From the NCBI GenBank assembly GCA_036278455.1, contig DASULB010000349.1, forward strand, positions 1-12,364: DNA of 12,364 nucleotides. Reading direction: 5' to 3'. The notes below the pieces were generated by a model. That model had not been told where the DNA came from and searched no databases. It worked only from the letters and a program-made list of their open reading frames with translations. Below, piece by piece: positions 1 through 9,038 of the stretch. The first letter of the stretch is position 1. Each line of letters starts with the position of its first letter. Source of the stretch: FW021-bin31 sp036278455 (GTDB taxonomy: Bacteria > Bacteroidota > Bacteroidia > Chitinophagales > Chitinophagaceae). Both the position numbers and the translations under genes were made by a program.

Positions 1-1611
1 ATGGATTACCTGGCGGGCGTTTATGAGGGCCTGCTGATCTGGCGTGTTTCAAAAGATGATGCTGAAGACCCCAATGCTTCCCTCTGTGCGGTGACCGATG
101 AAGCGAATCAACGCTATCCCTCCGCCGGCATGCTGGAAAACCAGATGATCACCGGTTCGCTGGGAGGCACATTTCAAGGATACGTTGGCAATTCATGGAG
201 TTATCTGTATACCCATATCCGGGCCGCTAATATTTTCTTAAAACATGTGGATGGTTCCCCTCTGTCGGCAGCGCTTAAAGCGCGTACGAAGGGTGAGGCC
301 CGTTTTCTGCGCGCCTTTTTCTACTCCAGGTTAATAGAAGGCTGGGGCGGTGTGCCCCTGGTGAAGGACACGGTATACGATCTTAATTCCCATGCCAAGG
401 CTTCCCGGAGCACCTATGCGGATTGCGTGGATTATATCATCACGGAACTGGATGCCATTGCTCCTCAATTACCGGCAAGTTATTCGGGACTTAACTATGG
501 CAGGATCACGAAAGGCGCCTGTCTGGCCCTTAAATCACGTGTGTTGCTGACGGCGGCCAGTCCTTTGTTTAACGGAGGGGGTATCTCTACGGATGAAAAT
601 TTAAAAGCCCTGACCGGTTACCCCGCTTATGATCCCGGCCGCTGGGACAAAGCGTTAAAGGCCGCCCAGGACGTTGTGCATCTTGGCCAGTATCAACTGG
701 AAACCGACAATACGACGAAGCCGGGATATGGTTTTTACCAGGTATTCCTGCAAAGGATCAATCCGGAATACATCCTTCCTTACATGATGGGACCGAATGT
801 TTATCTGGAAACCTATAACCTGCCGCCGAGCAGAAGCTGGTGGAACGGTTATCACCGTTTCCCGACCCAGGAACTGGTGGATGGATTTCCCATGGCCAAT
901 GGCATGCCCATAGAGGATCCCGCCTCAGGGTATGACCCGGACCATCCTTATGATAACCGGGATCCCCGGTTCTATTATTCGATCATATACAACGGTTCTG
1001 AGTATTATAATAAGAGTGGGCATAAGCTCAAGCCGGTCTGGACCTATCTGGGTTCAGGAAAAGATGCCATTGTCCCGCTCAGCTCCGGGGGGGCCACCCA
1101 TACCGGTTATTATTTCCGCAAAATGATGGATGAACTAATCCCTTACAAGGGCGGTGGCAATACAAACCGCTGTCTGCCGGTGATCCGTTATGCGGGGATA
1201 CTACTCAACCTGGCAGAGGCAGCGAATGAAACGGGGAATACCGCTTTGGCCATGGAGCAACTCATCGCGATCCGTAAAAGGGCGGGCATCGTTCCGGGCG
1301 CGGATCAAAGATATGGACTGCCCGCAAACCCTTCCCAGGATGATGCCAGGGAACTGATCCACAAGGAACGTTTTATTGAACTGGCATTTGAAGGGCAGCG
1401 TTTTTGGGATTTGAGAAGATGGAAGACATTGATCCCAAAACTGGCCGGCAAATACCTGCATGGCATGGAGATCACGAAGGCCGGTAATGACTATGGCTAT
1501 AAGCGGATTGAACTGATGAAACATAATTACGACGACAAACTTTATTTGTTCCCCATCCCGCAGGATGAGGTGAGCCTTGACAGGGCGATCCTTCAGAATC
1601 CCGGCTGGTGA
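1..1611 (+). CDS. SusD/RagB-like nutrient-binding outer-membrane lipoprotein, 5'-truncated (SusD1)
   Basis: Surface glycan-binding lipoprotein that would cap a SusC transporter and deliver oligosaccharides to it. The 536 visible residues carry SusD hallmarks: an E-A-R-F-L-R-A helix (99-105) followed by G-G-V-P-L-V (116-121), a K-S-R-V-L-L-x-A-A-S-P-L segment near 180, a T-Q-E-L-V-D-x-F-P-M-x-N-G-M segment near 289, a Q-R-F-W-D-L-R-R-W segment near 465, and the C-terminal L-F-P-I-P (516-520) with a closing Q-N-P-G-W. The reading frame opens on ATG at base 1, but there is no signal peptide or lipobox. Met1 aligns with about residue 44 of the second SusD in this window, so some 43 N-terminal residues lie upstream and this ATG is internal. 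Its SusC partner is presumably upstream too. The next gene starts 59 bases downstream. Family assignment is firm; the ligand is unknown. Confidence 0.93.
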   Translation: MDYLAGVYEGLLIWRVSKDDAEDPNASLCAVTDEANQRYPSAGMLENQMITGSLGGTFQGYVGNSWSYLYTHIRAANIFLKHVDGSPLSAALKARTKGEARFLRAFFYSRLIEGWGGVPLVKDTVYDLNSHAKASRSTYADCVDYIITELDAIAPQLPASYSGLNYGRITKGACLALKSRVLLTAASPLFNGGGISTDENLKALTGYPAYDPGRWDKALKAAQDVVHLGQYQLETDNTTKPGYGFYQVFLQRINPEYILPYMMGPNVYLETYNLPPSRSWWNGYHRFPTQELVDGFPMANGMPIEDPASGYDPDHPYDNRDPRFYYSIIYNGSEYYNKSGHKLKPVWTYLGSGKDAIVPLSSGGATHTGYYFRKMMDELIPYKGGGNTNRCLPVIRYAGILLNLAEAANETGNTALAMEQLIAIRKRAGIVPGADQRYGLPANPSQDDARELIHKERFIELAFEGQRFWDLRRWKTLIPKLAGKYLHGMEITKAGNDYGYKRIELMKHNYDDKLYLFPIPQDEVSLDRAILQNPGW

Positions 1612-1670
1612 GTGCTGTTATTTAAGCATGCTCAAAGAGCGCTTTATCTATAATCTTAAATTCGATTTCC

Positions 1671-4505
1671 ATGATAAGCTATACACCTGTTGTCTTGCCT
1701 GTCACCCGAAACCTGTTTCGGGTGATGATGGCGCTTCTTTTTTTATCTTTATTCGGGGCCCTGGACACCTCCGCGCAGGGGGGACCGGATACACTTGGAA
1801 ACACCTCAAGCCCGTTATCACCGTACAAAAGGATGACCTTTTTTGGCCTGCCTGGTAACGACAGCACTTACCCCGTTTTGTATGGCAGGGTGTCGCGGGA
1901 GGGGCAGGTAAGCGCCCTCGGATACCTGAACGGGGAAAAGCTGCTGTCAACACCTTCTGCCTTTATCAGTGGTGCCTTTACGGGAAGAATAGCGGGATTG
2001 TATACCCAACAGATTTCAGGTGAGCCAGGCAACGATGGGGTAAATATTACATTGAGGGGAAGACAACCGCTGGTATTGGTAGACGGTGTCCCCAGGACGC
2101 TCTTTTCTATCGCGCCGGAAGATATCGCATCCATTACCGTATTGAAAGATGCCTTGTCTACCGCCATGCTTGGCATCAGGAGCATGAACGGTGCTGTTCT
2201 CATCACTACACGCAAGGGAGAAAAAACGCCTGGATTTCATTTAGACTTTACCGCACAGACCGGCGTGTCAACACCCATAAAATTGCCCCGGCCACTTGAT
2301 AGCTATGATTACGCGCGTCTTTATAATGAAGCATTGGCCAATGACGGAAAGCCACCCCTGTATTCCGAGGTGGATCTGGCGTTCTATCAAAAAGGCACGG
2401 ATCCCTACGGCCATCCGGACGTGAACTGGTATGACAGGACCCTAAAAAATCAGGCGCCCCTTAGCCGTTATACGCTCAACGCCGGCGGCTCCGGTAAATC
2501 GATGCATTACTTTGTATCACTGGATTACATGAACCAGGATGGCCTGCTGAAAACGTCTCCGGTAAATACTTACAATACCAACACGGGAACCCAGCGCTAT
2601 ATATTCCAAAGCAATGTGGAAGCGCAGCTGACTCCCAGGCTCTCCATGCATTTAAATCTTTTCGGGCGCATCCGTGACCAGAATGAACCGGGAAATAACG
2701 CAGCGGGCATCTTCACGGACATGCGCAATACGCCAAATAATGCTTATCCGGTCTTCAACCCTGACAGTTCCCTGGGTGGCAATGTAAACTACAGCAACAA
2801 TATTTACGCCCAATCGGTACTGTCCGGCTACCAAAAATCAATTTATAGTGACGGTTACGCCGATCTCGGGCTTAAGCGTAACATGGATGATGTGCTGAAG
2901 GGGTGGTGGGTAAAAGGGCTGTTATCCTACAACCTGACCTTAAATCAACTGTTAAACCGCAGCAAAGCCTTTGAAACCTTTCAAATGCACGTGGATCCCA
3001 CCACCGGCGATACTACCTATCAACGCTATGGGACCAAGACCGACCAGAAAAACAACTCTTCCATTGAAGACAGGGACCACCAGTTTTATGTAGAGGCGTC
3101 TACGGGATACACCCACCAGTGGAAGGATAATGCATTGGATGTCCTGTTTTTGTACAACATGGACAGCTATACCAATAATTCGGATCTCCCGGAAAAATAT
3201 CAAACGCTGTCCGCCCGTGTGCAATACAGCATTCAAAACAAATACATGCTGGAGGCGGTGGGAGCTTACAGTGGCAATAGCCGCTATGAAGCCGGAGACC
3301 GTTTCGGGTTCTTCCCGGCTGTGGGCGTCGCCTGGAATGTACAAAATGAAAGCTTTTTCAATCAGCATGGCTTTATCAATGCCCTTAAGCTCAGGGCTTC
3401 CTACGGACTGACCGGAAACGCGGTGGCGGGATATTATGATTACGTTGACAGGTACGGTGGCGCCACCGGCTATTATTTTGGTACGAGTGTTTCCTCGGCA
3501 TCGGGAAGGGCGTTTAAGCAGCCCAGGGATGTAAAGACCTGGGAAAAAGCACTGAAACTGGATGTCGGACTGGATATGCGTTTTGCTAAAACCAGGGGGA
3601 TGTTTTCAGTAGACTATTACCATCATAAGCTCCGGGACCTGGTCCAGCCCAGGGGACGAAGCTCCGCGCTGCTGGGATGGGGATCCGATATTATCCAGAA
3701 CCTTGGAAGGGATCTTTATTCGGGCCTGGAACTGACCGCTGGCTGGTCCGATCACACCGGTATGTTCAGCTATTACATTTCGGGTAATTTTTCCGTCAGT
3801 GGCAGCAAGGTCCTGTTTAACGATGAACCGGATTATCCATATGCATGGATGGGGGAAACCGGTCATCGCGTAGGACAGCTCTTTGGATATGTTGCCGATG
3901 GATTTGTTACGCAGGCCGGCGGGGGACCGGTGGTGGAAGGGTACAACTCGGTGCCCGGGGACCTTAAATACAAGGATTTGAATGACGATGGTGTGATCAA
4001 CCAGTTTGACAAAAAGGCGATCGGCCGGCAAAAGCCCTTAATGTTCTATGGTGTGGATATGGGTTTCTCCTGGAAGCACCTGAGCCTTTCTGTGCTGGTC
4101 CAGGGTACCGGTAACCGGAATTTAATGATGACCGGCGCAAATGAATGGGCATTCCAGAATGATGGCAAGGGGCAGGCATGGCAGCATCACCTGGGGCGCT
4201 GGACAGCCGGAACCGCCGCCTCCGCCACCTATCCGCGGCTTTCCATCGGTACCAATGTCAATAATGACGTAGCCTCCAGTTTTTGGATTCGTTCAGGGGA
4301 TTATCTGCGTTTGAAAAACGCTGAAATAGCCTGGTCCTTCAATCATATTGATTTGGGGAAAGTGAAGATCAGTCAGCTACGCGTTTTCTTAAACGGATTT
4401 AACCTGCTGACCGCCGCCGATTTTAAACAATCGGATCCGGAAACCCTGTCCGATGTGTATCCCATTCAAAGGGTCATGAACGGTGGTGTTTCCATCAAAT
4501 TTTAA
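1671..4505 (+). CDS. SusC/RagA-like TonB-dependent outer-membrane transporter, compact form
   Basis: Outer-membrane beta-barrel that imports oligosaccharides using TonB energy, together with a SusD lid. The 944-residue product has a signal peptide (Arg13/Arg17, hydrophobic 18-31, likely cleavage after Ala35). A plug domain follows: G-R-I-A-G-L (105-110), L-R-G-R (128-131), L-V-D-G-V-P (136-141), D-I-A-S-I-T-V-L-K-D-A (151-161) and N-G-A-V-L-I-T-T-R-K-G (173-183). The barrel holds the usual SusC acidic turn D-L-N-D-D-G-V-I-N (769-777) and ends in an aromatic residue (I-K-F). Two features are odd. The carboxypeptidase-regulatory-like domain found at the N terminus of most SusC proteins is absent, leaving only about 35 mature residues before the plug region. 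The plug loop between L-R-G and L-V-D-G-V-P is also shorter than usual. The ATG at 1671 is preferred over Met19/20 because it keeps the basic n-region. SusD2 begins 18 bases downstream, as expected for a pair. Confidence 0.95.
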   Translation: MISYTPVVLPVTRNLFRVMMALLFLSLFGALDTSAQGGPDTLGNTSSPLSPYKRMTFFGLPGNDSTYPVLYGRVSREGQVSALGYLNGEKLLSTPSAFISGAFTGRIAGLYTQQISGEPGNDGVNITLRGRQPLVLVDGVPRTLFSIAPEDIASITVLKDALSTAMLGIRSMNGAVLITTRKGEKTPGFHLDFTAQTGVSTPIKLPRPLDSYDYARLYNEALANDGKPPLYSEVDLAFYQKGTDPYGHPDVNWYDRTLKNQAPLSRYTLNAGGSGKSMHYFVSLDYMNQDGLLKTSPVNTYNTNTGTQRYIFQSNVEAQLTPRLSMHLNLFGRIRDQNEPGNNAAGIFTDMRNTPNNAYPVFNPDSSLGGNVNYSNNIYAQSVLSGYQKSIYSDGYADLGLKRNMDDVLKGWWVKGLLSYNLTLNQLLNRSKAFETFQMHVDPTTGDTTYQRYGTKTDQKNNSSIEDRDHQFYVEASTGYTHQWKDNALDVLFLYNMDSYTNNSDLPEKYQTLSARVQYSIQNKYMLEAVGAYSGNSRYEAGDRFGFFPAVGVAWNVQNESFFNQHGFINALKLRASYGLTGNAVAGYYDYVDRYGGATGYYFGTSVSSASGRAFKQPRDVKTWEKALKLDVGLDMRFAKTRGMFSVDYYHHKLRDLVQPRGRSSALLGWGSDIIQNLGRDLYSGLELTAGWSDHTGMFSYYISGNFSVSGSKVLFNDEPDYPYAWMGETGHRVGQLFGYVADGFVTQAGGGPVVEGYNSVPGDLKYKDLNDDGVINQFDKKAIGRQKPLMFYGVDMGFSWKHLSLSVLVQGTGNRNLMMTGANEWAFQNDGKGQAWQHHLGRWTAGTAASATYPRLSIGTNVNNDVASSFWIRSGDYLRLKNAEIAWSFNHIDLGKVKISQLRVFLNGFNLLTAADFKQSDPETLSDVYPIQRVMNGGVSIKF

Positions 4506-4523
4506 TCAGTTAAAACAGCTATT

Positions 4524-6164
4524 ATGAAATACGGGTATTACTTCACCATAGCATTATTGTCCTTGTTGGTTCTGAGTGCCTGCGAAAAAAATGAACTGTA
4601 TCCACAGACCTACATCACCCCTGATTATGTTTATAACAAACTGGATTCCAGCGGTGATTACGCCCTGCAGGTCCTGAATAACCTTTATTCTTATTTGCCC
4701 GACGGATATAACAGGATAGACCATGTGGTATTAGGGGCGGCTACGGACGATGCGATCTCTTCGGACAATTACGATCATATCCAGACCTTGTCCCAGTCCA
4801 TTCTGACCGCTGTGGCTGATAATCCCGATGGTGTCTGGTACACGGCTTACCAGGCGGTCAGAAATGTCAATCTTTACCTGGCGCATGTCGATAATGTTCC
4901 CATTGATGAGACTACGAAACGTTATTGGAAAGCAGAAGCCCGTTTCATCAGGGCGATCAATTATTTTGAGCTTATTAAACGTTATGGGGGTGTGCCGTTG
5001 GTAGGAGATAAGTTGTTCTCCCAGGATGATGAAGTGAATATTCCCCGAAATACTTATCAGGAGTGTGTGGATTATATTGTCGGCGAATTGGATGCGATCA
5101 AAGATTCGCTTCGGCCGGACCCGCTGACGGCCACCGATCTTGGGCGCATCAGCAAGGGTGCGGACATGGCGCTTAAATCCCGGGTGCTTTTGTATGCGGC
5201 CAGCCCCTTGAACAATCCAACGGATGACCTGAGCAAATGGCAGGCTGCCGAGGATGCCGCGAAGGACCTGATCGATTATCATCAGTTCAGCCTGGTGCCG
5301 GATTTTACATCCATTTTTGTCGACCGGCAAAACAGCGGCGTCATCCTGGCTTATCAGCGCGCACAGACCAAAGACCTGGAGACGCAGAATGCCCCGGTAG
5401 GTTATTCAGAACCCAATCAGAGCCAGGGGTATGTAAGCCCTACACAAGAGTTGGTGGATGCCTTCCCGATGGATAATGGAATGGCCATTGCCGACCCGGT
5501 TTCTGGCTATGATCCGGATCATCCGTACCAGAACCGGGACCCAAGATTAGGGGCTACGGTTTTTTATAATGGATCGGAGTGGCTGCAACGGACGGTGGAA
5601 ACCTTTGAGGGAGGACGCGACAAGCCAAACAGTGTTCAGCGGCAGACCAGAACAGGCTATTACATGCGAAAATTCCTGGCTGATTATTCCACCCAGCAGG
5701 CCTATGGTAACCAGAACCACAATTTTGTGATCTTCCGGTATGGTGAAGTGTTGCTGAATGATGCAGAGGCCGCCAATGAACTCGGCCAGACCCAAACCGC
5801 TTATGACCAGCTGAAGCGGATCCGGGAAAGAGCGGGGATCAAGCCCGGCCCCGGGGGCAACTATGGGCTAAAGGAAAACATGTCACAAACCGAGATGAGG
5901 GCTGCCATCCACCTGGAGCGTCGTATTGAGATGGCATTCGAAGAACAACGCTTTTGGGATGTCCGCAGATGGAAGCGCGCGGATGCGGTATTCAATGAAA
6001 CCCTGCACGGTGTGAAAATCACGCAGCACGCGACAGGTGAATTTAGCTACCAGACGGTACCTGTATTCAAGTTGACCTTTGCGCCGAAAATGTATTTATA
6101 TCCGATACCGTTTACCGAAATATCCGCGAATCACGCCATCGTCCAGAACCCGGGTTGGCAATAA
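4524..6164 (+). CDS. SusD/RagB-like nutrient-binding outer-membrane lipoprotein (SusD2)
   Basis: Complete 546-residue SusD homologue, the expected partner of the SusC just upstream. A type II signal peptide (Lys2, hydrophobic 7-18) ends in the lipobox L-S-A-C, giving lipidated Cys20. The following residues E-K-N-E are charged, consistent with surface export of Bacteroidota lipoproteins. SusD landmarks include W-K-A-E-A-R-F-I-R-A from residue 135, then Y-G-G-V-P-L-V, K-S-R-V-L-L-Y-A-A-S-P-L, T-Q-E-L-V-D-A-F-P-M-D-N-G-M, Q-R-F-W-D-V-R-R-W and the C-terminal L-Y-P-I-P (525-529) with Q-N-P-G-W. It is clearly paralogous to the truncated SusD at the window start: the central S-G-Y-D-P-D-H-P-Y and F/I-Y-N-G-S-E-W/Y stretches are nearly the same, whereas the loop regions differ. 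This suggests the pairs arose by duplication and then diverged in ligand. The substrate cannot be read from sequence. Confidence 0.96.
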   Translation: MKYGYYFTIALLSLLVLSACEKNELYPQTYITPDYVYNKLDSSGDYALQVLNNLYSYLPDGYNRIDHVVLGAATDDAISSDNYDHIQTLSQSILTAVADNPDGVWYTAYQAVRNVNLYLAHVDNVPIDETTKRYWKAEARFIRAINYFELIKRYGGVPLVGDKLFSQDDEVNIPRNTYQECVDYIVGELDAIKDSLRPDPLTATDLGRISKGADMALKSRVLLYAASPLNNPTDDLSKWQAAEDAAKDLIDYHQFSLVPDFTSIFVDRQNSGVILAYQRAQTKDLETQNAPVGYSEPNQSQGYVSPTQELVDAFPMDNGMAIADPVSGYDPDHPYQNRDPRLGATVFYNGSEWLQRTVETFEGGRDKPNSVQRQTRTGYYMRKFLADYSTQQAYGNQNHNFVIFRYGEVLLNDAEAANELGQTQTAYDQLKRIRERAGIKPGPGGNYGLKENMSQTEMRAAIHLERRIEMAFEEQRFWDVRRWKRADAVFNETLHGVKITQHATGEFSYQTVPVFKLTFAPKMYLYPIPFTEISANHAIVQNPGWQ

Positions 6165-6220
6165 GAAGTTGTAATGATGTGACGAAGTTCCAAAACGTAA
6201 TATTGACGATCTCTTGAAAC

Positions 6221-7756
6221 ATGAAACCAGATTTTATGAACAAATCCCTGTTGATTAAAAGAGGTATGACCCTCCTCATACTTTTGCTAAGCCTTTCAGT
6301 GAGGGCGCAACAAAAGCCCACCGGTAAGCCACAGACGGAACAGTACAACGTCATCTTTATCCTGAGTGACGACCACCGGTTTGACTTCATGGGATTTATG
6401 AACAAGGGACCGGGATTGAGGACACCTAACATGGATCGCCTGGCCCGGGAAGGCGCCCATTTGCAGAATGCGTTTGTCACCACTTCGCTGTGTTCACCCA
6501 GCCGTGCTTCGATTTTGACAGGCCAATATGCGCATACCCATACCGTGGTGGATAACCAGGCTCCCATGCCCAAAGGCTTGATTTTCTTCCCCGAATATTT
6601 ACAAAAAGCGGGGTACCGGACCGGCTTTTTTGGTAAATGGCACATGGGTAATACCAATGGTATGCCACAACCGGGGTTTGATGAATGGATCAGCTTTAAA
6701 GGACAAGGGGTCTACCGGAATCCCATGCTGAACATCAACGGTAAATTTGTGAAGAAGCAGGGCTATATCACCGATCTGTTGACCGATTACGCGCTGGGGT
6801 GGCTGGATACCCTGAACCGGCAAAAGCCGTTCTTTCTTTATCTTTCCCATAAGGCCGTGCATGCGATGTTTCAGCCGGAGAAAAAATATGACGGTGTCTA
6901 TAAAAACATGCCGATCATCGGCCCTCCTTCCATGTACCTGACCGCGACGGACTCCAGCAAATATTACGGCGTGCAGCAGGGGGCCCAAACGCCGGTGAAC
7001 TACGCCGATATACCGCTTTGGGTCAGACGGCAACGTTATAGCTGGCATGGGGTGGATCATTTATACGACGGTCAGATGCCCTATGAAAAATTTTACCGGA
7101 AGTATTGTGAGACGCTGTTATCGGTGGACGAGAGCATCGGCAGGGTAATGACGTGGCTCAAGGAGCATCACCTGGATAAAAATACTCTGGTGATTTATAT
7201 GGGCGATAATGGTTTTCAATTTGGTGAGCATGGGCTGATCGATAAACGCACCATGTATGAGCCGTCCATACGTGTCCCCTTACTGGCATGGTGTCCCAAC
7301 CTGATTAAGCCGGGGACAAAAGTGAAGCAGATGGTAGAGAATATCGACATCGCCCCTACGATCCTGGATGTAGCAGGCGTTTCGGAACCCGCCCAAATGC
7401 AAGGCAAGTCTTTTTTACCGATCCTGGAAGGAAAGAAAATTCCCTGGCGTGATAAAATATTCTATGAATATTACTGGGAGTGGGCCTTCCCGATGACGCC
7501 GACCATATTCGGCATCCGCACCGACCGGTATAAGTACATCTACAACTGGGGCGTCTGGGATATCAATGAATTATATGACCTCCAAAAAGATCCCGAAGAA
7601 ATGAATAACCTCATTCGTGACCCGGCGTATTTCGACATCGCCAAAAAACTGAAAAAGGAATTATGGGAATGGCTGGATAAAACCGGTGGCATGGAGATAC
7701 CCTTAAAAAAAACAGACAGCAAAAGACATCATATTCCGTATCAAAATACCTATTAG
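6221..7756 (+). CDS. secreted S1-family sulfatase (C-S-P-S-R type), GlcNAc-6-sulfatase-like
   Basis: Formylglycine-dependent sulfatase that would hydrolyse sulfate esters on a glycan, probably in the periplasm. The signal peptide has a hydrophobic core at 17-25 and likely cleavage after Ala29. Catalytic features visible: metal-binding Asp50-Asp51 in L-S-D-D-H; the maturation motif C-S-P-S-R at 91-95 followed by A-S-I-L-T-G, with Cys91 the expected formylglycine; G-K-W-H at 138-141; S-H-K-x-x-H at 209-214; G-D-N-G with Asp329/Asn330; and Lys342 in I-D-K-R. A C-terminal subdomain carries the common E-L-Y-D-L-x-x-D-P-x-E-x-x-N-L signature. Its 511 residues are normal for the family. The L-C-S-P-S-R-A-S-I-L-T-G and Y-E-Y-Y-W-E-W-A-F-P stretches recall N-acetylglucosamine-6-sulfatase-like members, but the sugar specificity is not proven. 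Met6 (ATG at 6236) is an equally plausible start. The 56-base upstream gap suggests co-transcription with susD. Confidence 0.95.
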   Translation: MKPDFMNKSLLIKRGMTLLILLLSLSVRAQQKPTGKPQTEQYNVIFILSDDHRFDFMGFMNKGPGLRTPNMDRLAREGAHLQNAFVTTSLCSPSRASILTGQYAHTHTVVDNQAPMPKGLIFFPEYLQKAGYRTGFFGKWHMGNTNGMPQPGFDEWISFKGQGVYRNPMLNINGKFVKKQGYITDLLTDYALGWLDTLNRQKPFFLYLSHKAVHAMFQPEKKYDGVYKNMPIIGPPSMYLTATDSSKYYGVQQGAQTPVNYADIPLWVRRQRYSWHGVDHLYDGQMPYEKFYRKYCETLLSVDESIGRVMTWLKEHHLDKNTLVIYMGDNGFQFGEHGLIDKRTMYEPSIRVPLLAWCPNLIKPGTKVKQMVENIDIAPTILDVAGVSEPAQMQGKSFLPILEGKKIPWRDKIFYEYYWEWAFPMTPTIFGIRTDRYKYIYNWGVWDINELYDLQKDPEEMNNLIRDPAYFDIAKKLKKELWEWLDKTGGMEIPLKKTDSKRHHIPYQNTY

Positions 7757-7805
7757 AAAATACAGGCCATTAAAATGTACCGGGCTGTACCCTAACCTGC
7801 ATAGC

Positions 7806-9038
7806 ATGATGAATCATCTCAAAAATATAGGAAGCATTGCCTTTACCGCAATGGGGATGCTGTTCGCCACCGCGGCCGCTGCTCAGGCGCCCGCTTCAGC
7901 ACCCGTCTATCACATTTATGCGGGCAACACGCATGCGCACACTATTTTTTCCATGTCCCATGGTGCGCAATACATCCATAAGCCCGGGTATAAACATTAC
8001 ATGCGCACCGATTCGGCGGGGGTAAGCGTTTCCATCAACACCGTGCTGCGTCCCGACTGGTATAAACGCCAGGGCCTGCCATCAGCGCACTATGCACTGG
8101 CCAGGGCAAACGGCTATGATTTTTACATTACCACGGATCATTCACAGGAGGCGGGTTTTCATCCGACCAGCCCGATCAGTGCCGCCTGGCTGGCTACCGG
8201 TCACGCTGCTTCGGTGGCAACAGACAGCGGCTTTGTCGCGATCAGGGGGTTCGAGTACTCTGAGAACAACGGCCCTGGTGCGAAAGGACACATCAATGTC
8301 ATTAACACGGCAACCTATCTGAATGCACTGGAATCGGGGATCGATATTCCCTACTTGTACAGGTGGCTGGATACCGTTTCGGCAAACGGTGACGGACCGG
8401 TTGTCGCCAGCTTTAATCATCCGGGGGCCAGACAGTATGATGACTGGAATTACCGGGACGGAAAAATAACCGATATCATCACCATGCTGGAGGTGATCAA
8501 TTCAGACACCCATATTCACTATCAGGGTTTTATCAATGCACTGGACAAAGGCTGGAAGGTCTCTCCGGTATGTGGCAATGACAATCATGGTTTGAGTGGG
8601 ATCACCCGTCAACGCTCGCGTACCTTTGTTCTGGCTGGGGCAAGAACAAAAACGGCCATTCTGGACGGGATGAAAAACAGGCGCACCTATGCTTCCCTGG
8701 AGAGCAATATTCACTGTAGCTATACGGTGAACGGCCACATCATGGGATCCACCCTTTCCGGCGGTGAAAGTTTCCAGTTTGATATTCGCATCAGCGATCC
8801 GGATACCGGTGATCCTAACGACAAGATCACCCGGATCGATATTGTAAAAGACGGTGGCGAAGTGGTGAAAACCTACCGGCCCGATCCTGCTTACCTGGTC
8901 AGCTGGCGCCCTGTGATCAGAGACTCCCGAAACAAATATTTTTTTATCAGGGTATGGAATGCGGGCGGCGGCGATGGCCCCCGGGCGGATCCGGAGAAAC
9001 CGGTTGCCTGGCTGGCGCCTGTATGGACGGGCAGATGA
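7806..9038 (+). CDS. secreted PHP-fold metallohydrolase (CehA/McbA-like)
   Basis: Likely exported metal-dependent hydrolase of the PHP (polymerase and histidinol phosphatase) superfamily, 410 residues. A signal peptide spans about 1-26 (hydrophobic 10-26, cleavage near A-A-A-A-Q). PHP metal motifs appear in the expected order: G-N-T-H-A-H (His43, His45), T-T-D-H-S (Asp111, His112), G-F-E-Y-S (Glu150), F-N-H-P-G (His205) and G-N-D-N-H-G (Asp259, His261). A C-terminal region from about residue 305 looks like a small beta-rich domain, a layout I associate with CehA/McbA-type proteins. Known PHP enzymes cleave phosphoesters, and CehA cleaves a carbamate ester, so the substrate here is open: a phosphate, ester or other substituent on the glycan would fit the neighbours. 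It lies 49 bases after the first sulfatase and 46 bases before the glycosidase, so the three are probably one transcript. ATG 7806 is followed directly by a second ATG, either of which could serve. Confidence 0.82.
   Translation: MMNHLKNIGSIAFTAMGMLFATAAAAQAPASAPVYHIYAGNTHAHTIFSMSHGAQYIHKPGYKHYMRTDSAGVSVSINTVLRPDWYKRQGLPSAHYALARANGYDFYITTDHSQEAGFHPTSPISAAWLATGHAASVATDSGFVAIRGFEYSENNGPGAKGHINVINTATYLNALESGIDIPYLYRWLDTVSANGDGPVVASFNHPGARQYDDWNYRDGKITDIITMLEVINSDTHIHYQGFINALDKGWKVSPVCGNDNHGLSGITRQRSRTFVLAGARTKTAILDGMKNRRTYASLESNIHCSYTVNGHIMGSTLSGGESFQFDIRISDPDTGDPNDKITRIDIVKDGGEVVKTYRPDPAYLVSWRPVIRDSRNKYFFIRVWNAGGGDGPRADPEKPVAWLAPVWTGR

Noticed and set aside
1..3. ATG at base 1 as the true start of the first SusD
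   Set aside because: The product would lack the signal peptide and lipobox, and Met1 aligns with about residue 44 of the complete SusD at 4524-6164.
1577..1858. 93-codon plus-strand frame overlapping the end of SusD1 and the start of SusC
   Set aside because: It is out of frame with both clear genes and resembles no known protein.
4731..5330. 199-codon minus-strand reading frame
   Set aside because: It lies wholly inside the well-supported susD2 on the other strand and shows no recognisable domain or signal.
6169..6205. Promoter before the first sulfatase (TTG at 6169, TAATATTG at 6198)
   Set aside because: There is one mismatch in the -7 element and 26 bases between elements, which is longer than the usual spacing; the short gap also favours read-through from susD2.
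6112..6657. 181-codon minus-strand reading frame across the susD2/sulfatase junction
   Set aside because: It overlaps the start of the first sulfatase, including its catalytic Cys motif, and has no domain features of its own.
7776..7792. Small inverted repeat GTAC...GTAC before the PHP gene
   Set aside because: Four-base arms are expected by chance and no T run follows.
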